DNA of 52,893 nucleotides. It comes from a virus. The stretch spans positions 1 to 52,893 of IMG/VR virus record IMGVR_UViG_3300010885_042160; one strand, given 5' to 3'. Positions within the stretch are counted from its first letter, which is position 1. Every line of letters begins with the position of its first letter. Below, piece by piece: positions 31,609 to 42,043 of the stretch. The notes beneath the pieces were generated by a model, which made no database searches, was not told the origin of the DNA, and saw nothing but the letters and a program-made list of their open reading frames with translations. The position numbers were made by a program, and so were the translations under genes.

Positions 31609-34323
31609 ATGGCAGCTTTTGACGTAAAAACATATTTAACTTTGGTAGGCCAGGGGGAAGATACCCTAGGTGCTGTTGGGACAGTGTTTGGTGTCCCAAA
31701 ATGTATGATGGATTTGGGCAGAGATGTTTTAGCCCTATTACCCACGGAAACTCTGTTTGGAGTTCTTGGGGAGATGGAAAACGGACAATCCATGGCAGAT
31801 GGAGTGGTAAAAGGTATTATGTCTCAAATAAGAAATGTTTTGGGCATAATAGAATGGGATAGCGAAGACGGAACCTTGAGGTTCGTATCTAATTCGTCCA
31901 AGATGGGCTACGAGTCTAACTTTACCTCGATGCTGGGATCCCTTGGAGCATTTATTAATGCAGTTGCAGGGATTGGTGCTGGATTATATGCTAATTATTT
32001 AGCAATTAAAGAACAAATAGATCAAATTTTAGACTGTATTAAACAGTTTAAAGATTATCTTAAGGGTAAGCAGGGTGCCACCGCAGATCAAGTATCTAAC
32101 TTGGATCCCACGGCATATGCAGATTTTATAAATACTGAGTATATGCTTCAGATGCGGGCATTAAAGCAGGCGATTGATGCCTACAATGCCTTCACGAATC
32201 AAATTAATAACATAACTGATATTATATCTTCCAGAGCAGATGGATCAGAGCCCGAGCCAGCGTTCGCCTGTGAGGCTTTCTCCTACCTGTCGGGCACTGG
32301 GCTTGCTTCAAATTGCCTACCCCCTGCTGAACCCACTGAGATCTTCAGGCTCGTCTACGGGCCTCCTAGAGCCATCCAGGGGCAATTCATTCTATCAAAT
32401 GATGGTGTTTACTTCGATTCACAATCCAGTGGAATAATCCCAGCTTTAACTTACGTATTCGAAAAATCTAATCAAATTAAAATTAGTGATAGGTGGAAAT
32501 TTTCTCAGGATGCTAACGAGGGTGGAAGGGGAACAGCTTTCTCTACAGAGGATTTAAAGCTTTATGTTAATACCTTACTTGACCCCAAAATCATTGATGA
32601 CTCCTCTTTCTTAAAAAATTATTATGACAAGGATGGATTCCTTCAAGAATTAATAAACAATAAGAACAAAAGAATTTATGATTTGTCTTCTCAAATAAAT
32701 GAGTTGGAATCAGACTCCGCTCCTGAGTCAGTCATATTTAATCAGAAGCAAGCATTGATGTCAGAGAATACTATCTTCCAAAATAAAATAAATAAACGAA
32801 AGAAACAGATAGAACTCGCGGTAAAGATGCCAGACACTTATTCAAATATAAAAATATTCAAGCCAGGGGAGATACCAGTAAACGATTTCTCATATTTGGC
32901 GGGTTTGAATATAGCACTAGATTTACAGAAACAAAAAGCACTATCCTTCTCACAAGTTGAAATTGATGGAGTTGTCTCCCCAATAAAACTCAAAAGTAAT
33001 TATATTGTTTCAAAAGTTAATTCAAAGGACTCGTCCATAGAGCACTTGATAATTTCTGATGTCGCTGGAGGAGCAATAATTTATGACGGAAGCTCTGTGT
33101 CATCAACTAATGCAGTTGTTCTTCAGGCTGAGAACTTCTTAACGACTGATTCGCTTATCTCGATGTATAATTTCTTGGATACAAATATTGAAGATCCATC
33201 TTCAACATCTTTTACCACTAGAAATGCAGCATCACAATCTAACAAAAACTATGCTCAATTAGTTGGAAATTCTCAGGAACAAATATTTAAAGTTGGACTG
33301 GGGGTCCCCTTCTTAGAGGGTATAACAAAACATTCAAGAACAAACCCAACTCAAACAAGTTCACTTGGAAGCTATGTAAAGTTGCCAAGAATTAAAGAAT
33401 TTAGTGATCTGCTATACAATCAAAACGGGGCGACTGTAGATTTCTGGATTCATATGCCAAACCTGATGTGTGTAAGTGGCGGATATAATGACGGGCCAGT
33501 GTCTAGCTTGTTTAGGTTAGTTCTATCTAATGAAAATACTGGATTTGACGGAACTCCCACGGGCAATACCGAGGCTTTCTCTGTGGATGATAACAGCAAA
33601 TCTGTAAAAGGATTTATGATGGGATTCACTAGAGATGTGAGACTTACAGCAGACAAGCGTCCGTCACTAACTAGCAACCCTGTTGTATCTTCAGTGTTCT
33701 TTATAGCTCCGACTCAATCTCTGAGCGCATCCTCAGTAGGGTTTATAAACAGATCTCAGTTTGATGGAATTCAGTGTGGAAAAGATGCTAGATATCATTC
33801 CATGATTCAAAAAGTTACTCAAGTAAAGGGCGGAGTTTCAATATCCTCATGTGAAAATGAGTTCTGTCATATGGCAGTAACCTTTGACAGAGTAGCTGAT
33901 ACAGTGAAATTTTATTTAGATGGAGTTCCAATAACCACCTCTAGTATGTCTTACGTTTTTGGAATACCTAAATACCAAATGCCAAACATACCGACATTTA
34001 AAAAATCTAATAGCTTCCAATACTCTTCTACAACAGTAAATTCAAACGCTCCAAATTCCCTAAAGTATGGGCCAAGACTTGATAGATATTTCACTCCATG
34101 GATTGTCGGGGGTGGGTATACGGATGGAATGTATCAATATGGAAACTTCATGGGAGGAATTTACGGGGGTATTAAGAGTGGTCTTAATGGTCATTTAGGA
34201 AGTTTAAAATTCTATTCAAAACCTTTATCTGATCAAGAAGTTATGAGTAATTATAAAACTCAAAAAGATTTCTTTAAAAATATTGACGTTTCTCTCTTAG
34301 GCCCAACCCCCTGCCAGGATTAG
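31609..34323 (+). CDS. LamG/concanavalin-like baseplate-associated protein (904 aa)
   Basis: The N-terminal 250 residues contain a hydrophobic segment (about 105-130, GSLGAFINAVAGIGAGLYAN) and helices (IKEQIDQILDCIKQFKDYLK). Residues about 340-400 form a coiled coil. From about 540 a jelly-roll LamG-type lectin domain can be read: YVKLPRIKEF, VDFWIHMPN, HMAVTFDRVADTVKFYLDGV and LNGHLGSLKFYSKPLSDQEV. LamG domains bind carbohydrate or protein. The gene sits between spike and gp25, where T4 has small genes only. Inferred: a large baseplate decoration that may contact the host surface. Confidence 0.62.
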   Translation: MAAFDVKTYLTLVGQGEDTLGAVGTVFGVPKCMMDLGRDVLALLPTETLFGVLGEMENGQSMADGVVKGIMSQIRNVLGIIEWDSEDGTLRFVSNSSKMGYESNFTSMLGSLGAFINAVAGIGAGLYANYLAIKEQIDQILDCIKQFKDYLKGKQGATADQVSNLDPTAYADFINTEYMLQMRALKQAIDAYNAFTNQINNITDIISSRADGSEPEPAFACEAFSYLSGTGLASNCLPPAEPTEIFRLVYGPPRAIQGQFILSNDGVYFDSQSSGIIPALTYVFEKSNQIKISDRWKFSQDANEGGRGTAFSTEDLKLYVNTLLDPKIIDDSSFLKNYYDKDGFLQELINNKNKRIYDLSSQINELESDSAPESVIFNQKQALMSENTIFQNKINKRKKQIELAVKMPDTYSNIKIFKPGEIPVNDFSYLAGLNIALDLQKQKALSFSQVEIDGVVSPIKLKSNYIVSKVNSKDSSIEHLIISDVAGGAIIYDGSSVSSTNAVVLQAENFLTTDSLISMYNFLDTNIEDPSSTSFTTRNAASQSNKNYAQLVGNSQEQIFKVGLGVPFLEGITKHSRTNPTQTSSLGSYVKLPRIKEFSDLLYNQNGATVDFWIHMPNLMCVSGGYNDGPVSSLFRLVLSNENTGFDGTPTGNTEAFSVDDNSKSVKGFMMGFTRDVRLTADKRPSLTSNPVVSSVFFIAPTQSLSASSVGFINRSQFDGIQCGKDARYHSMIQKVTQVKGGVSISSCENEFCHMAVTFDRVADTVKFYLDGVPITTSSMSYVFGIPKYQMPNIPTFKKSNSFQYSSTTVNSNAPNSLKYGPRLDRYFTPWIVGGGYTDGMYQYGNFMGGIYGGIKSGLNGHLGSLKFYSKPLSDQEVMSNYKTQKDFFKNIDVSLLGPTPCQD

Positions 34324-34332
34324 AGGTAAATC

Positions 34333-34800
34333 ATGCCAATAAATCAAAATACAAATTACTATGGTAGAGAGGTTGTAAAAGAAAGCACTTTCTCTGTAAA
34401 ATCAAAAAGTGACAAAATTTATGGTTTAAAATTTCCATTTGGCAATTTAGAGGATGGTAAGTTCTTAAAAAAGGCGTCTGACGTAGAATTAATTAGATCC
34501 AATTTAAAACAATTGCTACTAACCAGGAGAGGGGAGAGGGTTATGCTCCCTAATTTTGGAACTAATTTAAAAAATTACTTGATGGAGCCTCTGGATCAAG
34601 CTTTATTAAGCCAAATTAGAAGAGAAATCTCTCAATCTATATATAAGTATGCACCTTTCGTAGACATATTGCTACTCCAGGTCTTCCCCTTGGAGAGCGG
34701 CACTGGGTCAAATGGCGGACAGGCTTTGTTAATTAAATTAGTATGCTCACTAAAAGAAGCTAATAATTTAAGTTTTGAAGTTAAAGTAGAGATAAGATAA
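34333..34800 (+). CDS. Baseplate wedge, gp25-like (155 aa)
   Basis: The GPW/gp25 pattern is complete: LKFPFG...DGKFLKKASDVELIRSN, the LLLTRRGERVMLPNFGTNLK segment and LMEPLDQALLSQIRREISQS followed by YAPFVDILLLQV. gp25 starts the sheath-baseplate junction and templates sheath assembly. T4 gp25 is 132 aa, so size is normal with a short N-terminal extension. AGAGG lies eight bases before the ATG. Its last base overlaps the first base of the gp6-like gene (TAATG). Confidence 0.9.
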   Translation: MPINQNTNYYGREVVKESTFSVKSKSDKIYGLKFPFGNLEDGKFLKKASDVELIRSNLKQLLLTRRGERVMLPNFGTNLKNYLMEPLDQALLSQIRREISQSIYKYAPFVDILLLQVFPLESGTGSNGGQALLIKLVCSLKEANNLSFEVKVEIR

Positions 34801-36407
34801 TGGTTTTTAAAGGAACAGTTCAATCAGATTTTTTAAAACTTGTAAGAGTAGAAGACTCTGACAAAGATAAATTAATAAACTTTGCTGCATCAGACTTCTT
34901 AAGTTTAAGAAATTCTTTAATCGAATATATCAGAGCAGTATACCCTCTCGAATACAACTACTTTGCAGAATCAGATTTAGGAATTATGCTTGTAGAATTA
35001 GTTGCATACATGGGTCATGTGATGTCTTACAAGTCTGATTATTTGGCGAATGAAAATTATCTGTCAACAGCAAGATCAAGAGAGAGTGTTAGAAGACTTC
35101 TGCAATTAATTGGCATCAATATGAAAGGCCCAATAGCTGCCGCAGCAGACGCCAAAGGAACGCTCGCCCAAGCTCCATCATGGGGAGCCACATCATTCTT
35201 AAGAATTCCTCCAGCGAGCAGGGTTCTTTCTGTGGCATCCCCAGAGGATGGAAACCCATTAAATTTCACATTGTATAAAGTCTCCCAAAATGGAGACATA
35301 GACTCATCAAATTTAAATGGAGATATAATAATATACAACTCTGAAAAAGCTTCCAATACAGTTGTATCTAGTTTAATTCTTTTAGAGGGTGGACTGTCCA
35401 TAGAGGAAGGGACTTTTGCAGATACTGAAGCCCTAAAATCAATAAAATTATCAAATTCCCCAATTATTGAGGGGAGTGTCCAAGCGTTCATAGAGGGGCA
35501 ACCCTCGACTAGCGGAGTTTACAGACAAGTAAACAATATTTTCTATGCTTCAGGTGAGGGTGACAAAGTATTTCAAACATTAGCAGATGATAATTTTGGA
35601 GCGTCAATAGTTTTTGGAGATAATAACATTGGAAAATCTCCTGCTATTGGAGACACTTATAGAATAATATACAGGACTGGTGGCGGCACTCGCGGCAATA
35701 TTATCCGAGGGGCTATCAATGTTCAGGCTAATGCACAGTTCTATTCAACTCCAGCAGCAAGCCCAGTCACTTACGCAATGACAATTGAGAATACTTCAAA
35801 AGGAACTGGAGGCTCTGACGCTGAAACCGCTGAACATGCCAAGAAGTATGGTCCTTTGGTGTTTAGGTCACTTAACCGATTAGTCACTCTATTAGACTAT
35901 AAATCATTCGTCAACTCATTCATGAGTTCTTATGGGTCAATAGGAAAAGCCACTGCTGTTACAAGAAGAGCTTATTCTTCGGCAAACATAATTGATATTT
36001 ATGTTTTGGAAAAATCAAACAATATACAGCTTAGAAAGGCTACCCCAGAATTTAAACGACAAATTGCTGAAGCTATTTCAGATAAGAAAATGCTTACCGA
36101 TGAAGTCGTTGTAGTAGACGGATTAATAAGAACTCTTGATTTAATCATAACACTTAGAATTGATAATAAATATTCTACAATTGAAAATACAATAAAGAAT
36201 AAAGTTTCACAAAAAATATTAGCACACTTCAATACAGACAATAATGACTTCGGGAAAGAATACAATCCTCAAGAACTTCTCTATAAAATATTTGAGGTTG
36301 ATGAAGTGAGATTCGCTACGATTGACAATGCGCCTGAGTCGATTAAAGTTGAATTTAATGAAATAATTCAACTGAACAATTTTACATTAAATATATCTTA
36401 TGTCTAA
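34800..36407 (+). CDS. Baseplate wedge, gp6-like / baseplate J family (535 aa)
   Basis: gp6 forms the inner baseplate ring. The N-terminal signature is seen: LINFAASDFLSLRNSLIEYI, AESDLGIMLVELVAYMGHVM, YKSDYLANENYLSTARSRES and VRRLLQLIGINMKG. The core includes DDNFGASIVFGDNNIGKSPA and a YRTGGGTRGN turn typical of baseplate J-like proteins, followed by MSSYGSIGKATAVTRR. It is shorter than T4 gp6 (660). It follows gp25 directly, as in T4 and in simpler contractile tails. Confidence 0.9.
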   Translation: MVFKGTVQSDFLKLVRVEDSDKDKLINFAASDFLSLRNSLIEYIRAVYPLEYNYFAESDLGIMLVELVAYMGHVMSYKSDYLANENYLSTARSRESVRRLLQLIGINMKGPIAAAADAKGTLAQAPSWGATSFLRIPPASRVLSVASPEDGNPLNFTLYKVSQNGDIDSSNLNGDIIIYNSEKASNTVVSSLILLEGGLSIEEGTFADTEALKSIKLSNSPIIEGSVQAFIEGQPSTSGVYRQVNNIFYASGEGDKVFQTLADDNFGASIVFGDNNIGKSPAIGDTYRIIYRTGGGTRGNIIRGAINVQANAQFYSTPAASPVTYAMTIENTSKGTGGSDAETAEHAKKYGPLVFRSLNRLVTLLDYKSFVNSFMSSYGSIGKATAVTRRAYSSANIIDIYVLEKSNNIQLRKATPEFKRQIAEAISDKKMLTDEVVVVDGLIRTLDLIITLRIDNKYSTIENTIKNKVSQKILAHFNTDNNDFGKEYNPQELLYKIFEVDEVRFATIDNAPESIKVEFNEIIQLNNFTLNISYV

Positions 36408-39400
36408 TAAATCTAAATTAGTTAAAGATAGGAATTACCACAAAGCAAATTTTGATCAAGCTTTGCGAAAGGTAGTTCCATATATTTATTATGAAGAAGA
36501 TGAAATTCTTAATCAAAAGCAGATAGATGTATTTGATCAGATAATAAATACACAATTAGACGTAATTAATAATATAGGTTCCATCCTTTATGTTAGCGCA
36601 GTTTCTGGGACGGTATTCAGTTCAATAAATTCTCCACAAGGTATTTCCCAGTTCTTCATTAAACAAAACGGTCTAATGGATTTAGACTGTAATGATTTTG
36701 AGCGAAGAATTTTGTTAAAAGTAGGATCCTCGTATAGAGACTTTGAAACAAGCTCAGATTTTTCAAACTATTTAAGAAATACTTTGTTACCTAGGATAAG
36801 AACTAATTCTCCTACTTTAGATTTTGTAGGTAACAATAGCGTTAGCGCAAATCATAATTATCTAATAAATAATTTGTCCTGGCTCTACTTCTTAAATAGA
36901 AGTGATTCCCTGACATACAACCCTTCATCGTTTGTCCATGATCTTCTAGTTGAAAAAATATATCCCGGTGGAAATATTCAATTAAATGATGCAATGAGGG
37001 GCCTTACAACATACTTATGGAAAAATTATGATACAAAACCAACTTGGCAAGCATTAGATTTAATTCCTAGTGATTTCAAGCTTCCTGCTGCACCAGACGC
37101 TTACACAAGTGGAACTCAACAATTAGATAAATTATTAACTCTTGTAGACATTCTATACTCTCCGTTATTCACCGATATGTCGGATACCAGAGTGAAGGAT
37201 GCGATAGATGATTATCTGATTAACGGCTATAAGTTAGATAAAAAAATAAACACTGGTTCTTTCATAAATCTTGTAAAAGCGTTTTCGTTTGCTTTTGCAG
37301 ATTATAACGACAGCGTGGACAAGCTTGAAGTATTGAATGACATAAATCTTTGCCCAGACGAGCTTCTACCAAAATTAGCGGAGATCATAGGCTGGAGATT
37401 ATTTGGATCAGAGCCTGATAGGTGGAGATTGCAGATAGCTAACGCAATTGATATTTACAGACAAGTTGGAACTAAAAAATCCCTCCAAGTTGCTGTTGAT
37501 TCAGTTTTAGGACAAGATGTATTTAATGTAAGTTCAAGTATAAATGAGCTGTGGGAATCTTATGTTCCAAATTTAATTTATTATGCTTTAGCCACTGAGT
37601 CTAGACTTTTAGAAAGTTTTAATACTTGGACTCGGGGCGTTGCAACCTCAATTGGAATCCCATATTACAGCACTAGTAGTATGGATGAAAACATTAGAAT
37701 CTGTGTAGATGAAATTATCCACCAAACATGCACAAGTTTTAGAAGAAACTTTTTTCTAGGTGGAAAATTATTTCAAGTAGGATCTGAGAGTTTTAAATTT
37801 AATTATCGAAATAGAGATATGGATATTCCACCATTTGAAGAATACCCATACTATCTAAACGTCCGTGTCACTGAGGACATGGTTGATTTTATTGTTGATA
37901 AGTTAGTTTGCTTCGGGGTTAGGCAAGAATTTGCATTCCAAGTAGGAGATTATATAAAAGAGAACGTAACCAGGACTGTAGATGACATAGCCATATCTAA
38001 CGGGTGGTTATTCTTCACCTCTGGGGCTCAATATCCTCCAAATTGGAATTTAATTATCAAGGATATAAGCAATACCAAATCTGAGTATTTCCCTCTTTGG
38101 AACGGAAAATCATCTCACTTTAAAATTTTACTTGAGACATCCTCATTTGATTTTACAAAAACTTCTTTAGAGGCTGATTCCGCTGAAACTGTAAAGCTAG
38201 TATCTAAGACAGCACAAGAATTTTCTCCCGCCCATTCGATACCAGACATAATTTTACTTATTAATGATCAGGATAGTTACCTGAATTGTTCAAATGCAGT
38301 TTTTAACTATGTTGGAATAGATAAAGTAGAACAAGTTGGGTTACTAACAGCAAGCTCTGACGGCTTCTCAATGTATGGGAGCAAAACTTTTATAACGCCA
38401 ACTTACAAAAGAGGACTTACTGCAACCTCGTTAAATTCATTTTCAAGATCAGATACAGATTCATTGATTGACCCATTACTTGGAGTAAATCAAAGTATTG
38501 CATATCTTCCAAGAAGAGCACACAGAAGAAGAAACTTTAAAAATGTAATTCCAAAAGATGGATTCTATGACCGAACAGGATTTAATATGCCTGCTTCGTT
38601 ACAAGACTACTCAGTGCAAAACGATCAATTCCTGCCGCTAGGACTAATTCCATCTTCATTAAAATATGTAAGCATACCGGATTACAACAATATACCAGCG
38701 GTTTATGATATATGTGAAAATTTAAATTCTTCCAGTATTTACAATGGGGTATCCGTAAGTAACACTTACCCAGTTAGAGGATGGAATCCAAATTTTGATA
38801 CGTTTACTCAAGAAATATTCCAGGTATCGAAATCAAATGATCGTGGACAATTACACCCATTTGTGGCGACCATACATCATATAGGGGAGCAAGCAAAATT
38901 ACTAAATGCCTCCGCATATTACCATAACAATTATTCAGAATATAATAGAAATTATAATTGGAAAAATGTTTTGCAAAGTTATGCAAACAGCTCTACAGAA
39001 TTAAGTGGAGCGTTCCCCAACTCATTTGATGATTACATAAACTTTAAATTAGGAAGAGATTTCCACAAACTATACTACGACTATACTCATAACTTTAACA
39101 AGCACAGAACTTCTCATCTAGTGACCACTCAGGATGGCCCAATAATTGTTGCGCATGCTTTGGGATCTCTATTGTATAATTCCGACTTGAGTAAGCGTGG
39201 CTCATTCGGAAATGGTTTTATCACCACTAATTTAGCAAATACAATAGAGCTAAGAAACAAGGAGAGAATATTCTCTAACTCTGGAACGGCTTCGGGGACA
39301 TATATTGCCAGCTCAATTTTAGATGTCGGCCTTAGACAAAAGGAGTATAGAAATTCTGGTATACTTGAGCATGTAGAATTTTGCCAAGTTTCTGCGACAA

Positions 39401-40440
39401 GCAAAAACAATAACTTTGTTATTTTAGATATAGACCCTTCATTTAAATCCTCCATTAGGAAAAATCCTTTATTGGACAACAATGTTTTAATAAAACAATC
39501 TGCCTACGATGGATTTGGTAGGGTGACATTTGATATAAGTAAATATTCTTTAGACTCAAATTTATACGATGTCACTAGAAATTTCTTAAGCCCAAATCAT
39601 GAATTTAACTTTAAATTTAAATCTATAGTTAGTGATTCAGTTGGAGCTTCTTTTGGTGGGGGAACCGTGGGAGTTTGGATTCACACTAAGCCAGAACTAG
39701 GGAAGGTTTGGTCCTTCACCAAAAATAACGAATGGGTCCAGCACTCGGCATCTGCAATAACAATTGATGAAGTTATAGACCATAGTCATCTATTTACATT
39801 CTTGAGAGAAGATAGGGTGTATTCAAGCGGATGCATTAGTTACCTAGACCCCACCAACCCAAATAGAAGAAATGAAGTCATAGCTTCAATTTCTGATAAA
39901 GACTTCAAAGAAATTTCTATAAACTTTCATACCAGAAATCACACTTGCATAGATACTCCAAACACAGTAGTGACCCCAGAATATTTTGAAGGCGTATCAA
40001 ATCATGTCCACAGGCTTAACCAGAATTATGTCATAGAGGTCTTCACAATCCCAACCCAGGATGATAAATTTAGTTTATACTATAACTTCTCAATGTTAGA
40101 CCTTACTCTCAATAAATGGTCAAAGCCTTTGATTACTGGGATCCCCAACGGGTCTAACATGGGGGATATTTATTGTAAAGAATTTAGAGTTGATCTTTCT
40201 AAGCATCAAATACTAAATATAATTAAATACTTTAATCAATTAAGAGGAGACTACTCTAAACAAGGGTATAATGGAATAAATAACTTTACCGGATATGCAA
40301 GCAGGGTCGCAACAGTAACTCAAGGATTCTATGAAACTAGTGGAGGGAGCAGAATAAATTATACTGAAGACCCATCTTGGTTAGCCACAGGGGCCGTAAA
40401 CGGATATGGTCTTATTGAAGAAGTAACATTAATTAATTAA
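36400..40440 (+). CDS. Baseplate wedge, gp7-like / tail protein I fusion (1346 aa)
   Basis: Residues about 320-372 (LCPDELLPKLAEIIGWRLFG...RWRLQIANAIDIYRQVGTKK) match the tail protein I family that partners gp6/J in contractile tails, and the opening KANFDQALRKVVPYIYYEED fits wedge proteins. Residues beyond 480 are a long, aromatic and Ser/Asn-rich beta region that does not match T4 gp7 by eye. gp7 in T4 is 1032 aa, so this is long. It overlaps gp6 by eight bases. Inferred role: tie the inner wedge to outer baseplate and fibres. Confidence 0.75.
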   Translation: MSNKSKLVKDRNYHKANFDQALRKVVPYIYYEEDEILNQKQIDVFDQIINTQLDVINNIGSILYVSAVSGTVFSSINSPQGISQFFIKQNGLMDLDCNDFERRILLKVGSSYRDFETSSDFSNYLRNTLLPRIRTNSPTLDFVGNNSVSANHNYLINNLSWLYFLNRSDSLTYNPSSFVHDLLVEKIYPGGNIQLNDAMRGLTTYLWKNYDTKPTWQALDLIPSDFKLPAAPDAYTSGTQQLDKLLTLVDILYSPLFTDMSDTRVKDAIDDYLINGYKLDKKINTGSFINLVKAFSFAFADYNDSVDKLEVLNDINLCPDELLPKLAEIIGWRLFGSEPDRWRLQIANAIDIYRQVGTKKSLQVAVDSVLGQDVFNVSSSINELWESYVPNLIYYALATESRLLESFNTWTRGVATSIGIPYYSTSSMDENIRICVDEIIHQTCTSFRRNFFLGGKLFQVGSESFKFNYRNRDMDIPPFEEYPYYLNVRVTEDMVDFIVDKLVCFGVRQEFAFQVGDYIKENVTRTVDDIAISNGWLFFTSGAQYPPNWNLIIKDISNTKSEYFPLWNGKSSHFKILLETSSFDFTKTSLEADSAETVKLVSKTAQEFSPAHSIPDIILLINDQDSYLNCSNAVFNYVGIDKVEQVGLLTASSDGFSMYGSKTFITPTYKRGLTATSLNSFSRSDTDSLIDPLLGVNQSIAYLPRRAHRRRNFKNVIPKDGFYDRTGFNMPASLQDYSVQNDQFLPLGLIPSSLKYVSIPDYNNIPAVYDICENLNSSSIYNGVSVSNTYPVRGWNPNFDTFTQEIFQVSKSNDRGQLHPFVATIHHIGEQAKLLNASAYYHNNYSEYNRNYNWKNVLQSYANSSTELSGAFPNSFDDYINFKLGRDFHKLYYDYTHNFNKHRTSHLVTTQDGPIIVAHALGSLLYNSDLSKRGSFGNGFITTNLANTIELRNKERIFSNSGTASGTYIASSILDVGLRQKEYRNSGILEHVEFCQVSATSKNNNFVILDIDPSFKSSIRKNPLLDNNVLIKQSAYDGFGRVTFDISKYSLDSNLYDVTRNFLSPNHEFNFKFKSIVSDSVGASFGGGTVGVWIHTKPELGKVWSFTKNNEWVQHSASAITIDEVIDHSHLFTFLREDRVYSSGCISYLDPTNPNRRNEVIASISDKDFKEISINFHTRNHTCIDTPNTVVTPEYFEGVSNHVHRLNQNYVIEVFTIPTQDDKFSLYYNFSMLDLTLNKWSKPLITGIPNGSNMGDIYCKEFRVDLSKHQILNIIKYFNQLRGDYSKQGYNGINNFTGYASRVATVTQGFYETSGGSRINYTEDPSWLATGAVNGYGLIEEVTLIN

Positions 40441-40442
40441 TC

Positions 40443-41432
40443 ATGTTTGTAGACCAAGCTGGAGAACACATTGCAGATATTATGATGATAAACCGGGGCC
40501 TATCTGGTATACCATCGGCATCTTCAATTTTAGACACTTCAAATTATACTTTCCAAGCTATCTCCTACGGCAAAGATGCCTCTGGATTTAAGTATCATGC
40601 TCACACAATTTTATCTCCTTCGGCAGATGGGATTATAAAAGTAATTTCTTATGGCCTTACTTCATTTTCAGGATATTCCACATCGACAACTGCCTCAGCT
40701 TTAAGAGATATTTATAAGTTATATCCTCAGCCGTTTAACTCCCTAGACACCAGATTGGAATCAAAATCAACTTTACCTAATTTTATTTTGAATGTTCCAG
40801 ATCTAGGACAGTATTTAAATCCAAGTATTAGCCCTCAATTATCGGCTTACACTCATTTGATAGGAGGATTTCCTGAAGCTAGCGGATCAAAATACAAAAT
40901 ATTTAATTCTTCAGGGCAGTTAATATCTTCTGGGGTTTTATTAAGCAGCGTTTATAATTTAAGTGGAATAATGGATTCCTCTGGATTTTTAACTTTTGCA
41001 CAAGCTAGCTTAGGGTTCCATAATATAGCTTATTCTTTAGTTGAAGGTTCTATAAGTCAAGCAGACCCTTGGTTAGGATTTGGAGTATTGAGGGCAACTA
41101 GGTCTGGGTTCCCGTCAGAGGTGGATCTTCTGTGGCATCTACCAGCCGGGGAATGTGGCGCATTAAATTTATTTGGAGGTATTTACCACATAGGATTGTG
41201 GTGTTTGGATATAAAAGGAATGTTAAAAGAAGGAAATACTCCCCCTTATTCATTTAATCCTCTAAATAATACTAGAAAATATAAGTTATTTGCTAAAAAA
41301 ACTTTTAATAGAGATTTATTAACTTATAATTATAGCTCAAATCAAGTTTTTAAAGATTTATTTCAAGACGGAGCAGGGAGTTGGAGCGAAATACCAGCGG
41401 TAGTTTTTAAATGGAAAATAAGGTTCGTGTAA
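40443..41432 (+). CDS. Unknown baseplate-periphery protein (329 aa)
   Basis: Not recognised. A Ser/Gly/Leu-rich, probably beta-structured protein (MFVDQAGEHIADIMMINRGL; ILSPSADGIIKVISYGLTSF; IYHIGLWCLDIKGMLKEGNT) that ends VVFKWKIRFV. The end is very like that of the next gene (LVFRWSINF). It lies where T4 has gp8, which has the same length (334), but I see no sequence proof. Two bases separate it from the gp7-like gene. Confidence 0.55.
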   Translation: MFVDQAGEHIADIMMINRGLSGIPSASSILDTSNYTFQAISYGKDASGFKYHAHTILSPSADGIIKVISYGLTSFSGYSTSTTASALRDIYKLYPQPFNSLDTRLESKSTLPNFILNVPDLGQYLNPSISPQLSAYTHLIGGFPEASGSKYKIFNSSGQLISSGVLLSSVYNLSGIMDSSGFLTFAQASLGFHNIAYSLVEGSISQADPWLGFGVLRATRSGFPSEVDLLWHLPAGECGALNLFGGIYHIGLWCLDIKGMLKEGNTPPYSFNPLNNTRKYKLFAKKTFNRDLLTYNYSSNQVFKDLFQDGAGSWSEIPAVVFKWKIRFV

Positions 41433-41433
41433 T

Positions 41434-42042
41434 ATGCAATTAAGTTTAATAGAAGATTTGGATATCAAAGGACATTTAACCATCTCTAAAATTTATAGGG
41501 ATGGTAATGAAGAAGTTATATTTGATGACCACAATATTATTGTCTCTGGAATGGGTGTTGCATTAGCACATTTATTTTCTTTGTCTGGCTCTGACTCAAT
41601 CCTGGATTATCAAATTGACAGGTTTCAAGTTGGTGTAAGCGGAGGCACAGCTTTAGAGGTAAGCTCAAGAAATTCTCTTAGTGGCTCACTTAGTTCATTC
41701 TCTGAGTATGGGGTCGATAGCAATACTTTTGCAGCTTCGGCTTATCAAATCATAAATAATTCAATAGTTAGCATAGCAAAATTTTACGGTATTATTCCAC
41801 AACAAAATATAACAAGAATAGACGCAAATACTGTTAGATACACAATAGTATTAGATGAAGATTCTTGCAATAATATTCAGAGGGGTGGAGTAAATAAACC
41901 ATTAAATGAAGTTGGATTGTTCGTAAAGAATATTAAAAATAGTGCTATAGATGCTCCAATCTTAGTTGCCTATAGACATTTTAATGATATTCAAAAAACT
42001 TCAGATTTTTCGTTAGTCTTCAGATGGTCAATTAATTTCTAA
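41434..42042 (+). CDS. Small baseplate-periphery protein (202 aa)
   Basis: It opens MQLSLIEDLDIKGHLTISKI, continues with YRDGNEEVIFDDHNIIVSGM, a pattern I recognise from small structural proteins in aquatic T4-like phages (a strand, a dG-e turn, then N-x-I...G). The rest is beta-rich with DANTVRYTIVLDED and ends LVFRWSINF. No function has been named for this group. It is separated by one base from its neighbours, so it is tightly co-expressed. Confidence 0.55.
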   Translation: MQLSLIEDLDIKGHLTISKIYRDGNEEVIFDDHNIIVSGMGVALAHLFSLSGSDSILDYQIDRFQVGVSGGTALEVSSRNSLSGSLSSFSEYGVDSNTFAASAYQIINNSIVSIAKFYGIIPQQNITRIDANTVRYTIVLDEDSCNNIQRGGVNKPLNEVGLFVKNIKNSAIDAPILVAYRHFNDIQKTSDFSLVFRWSINF

Positions 42043-42043
42043 C

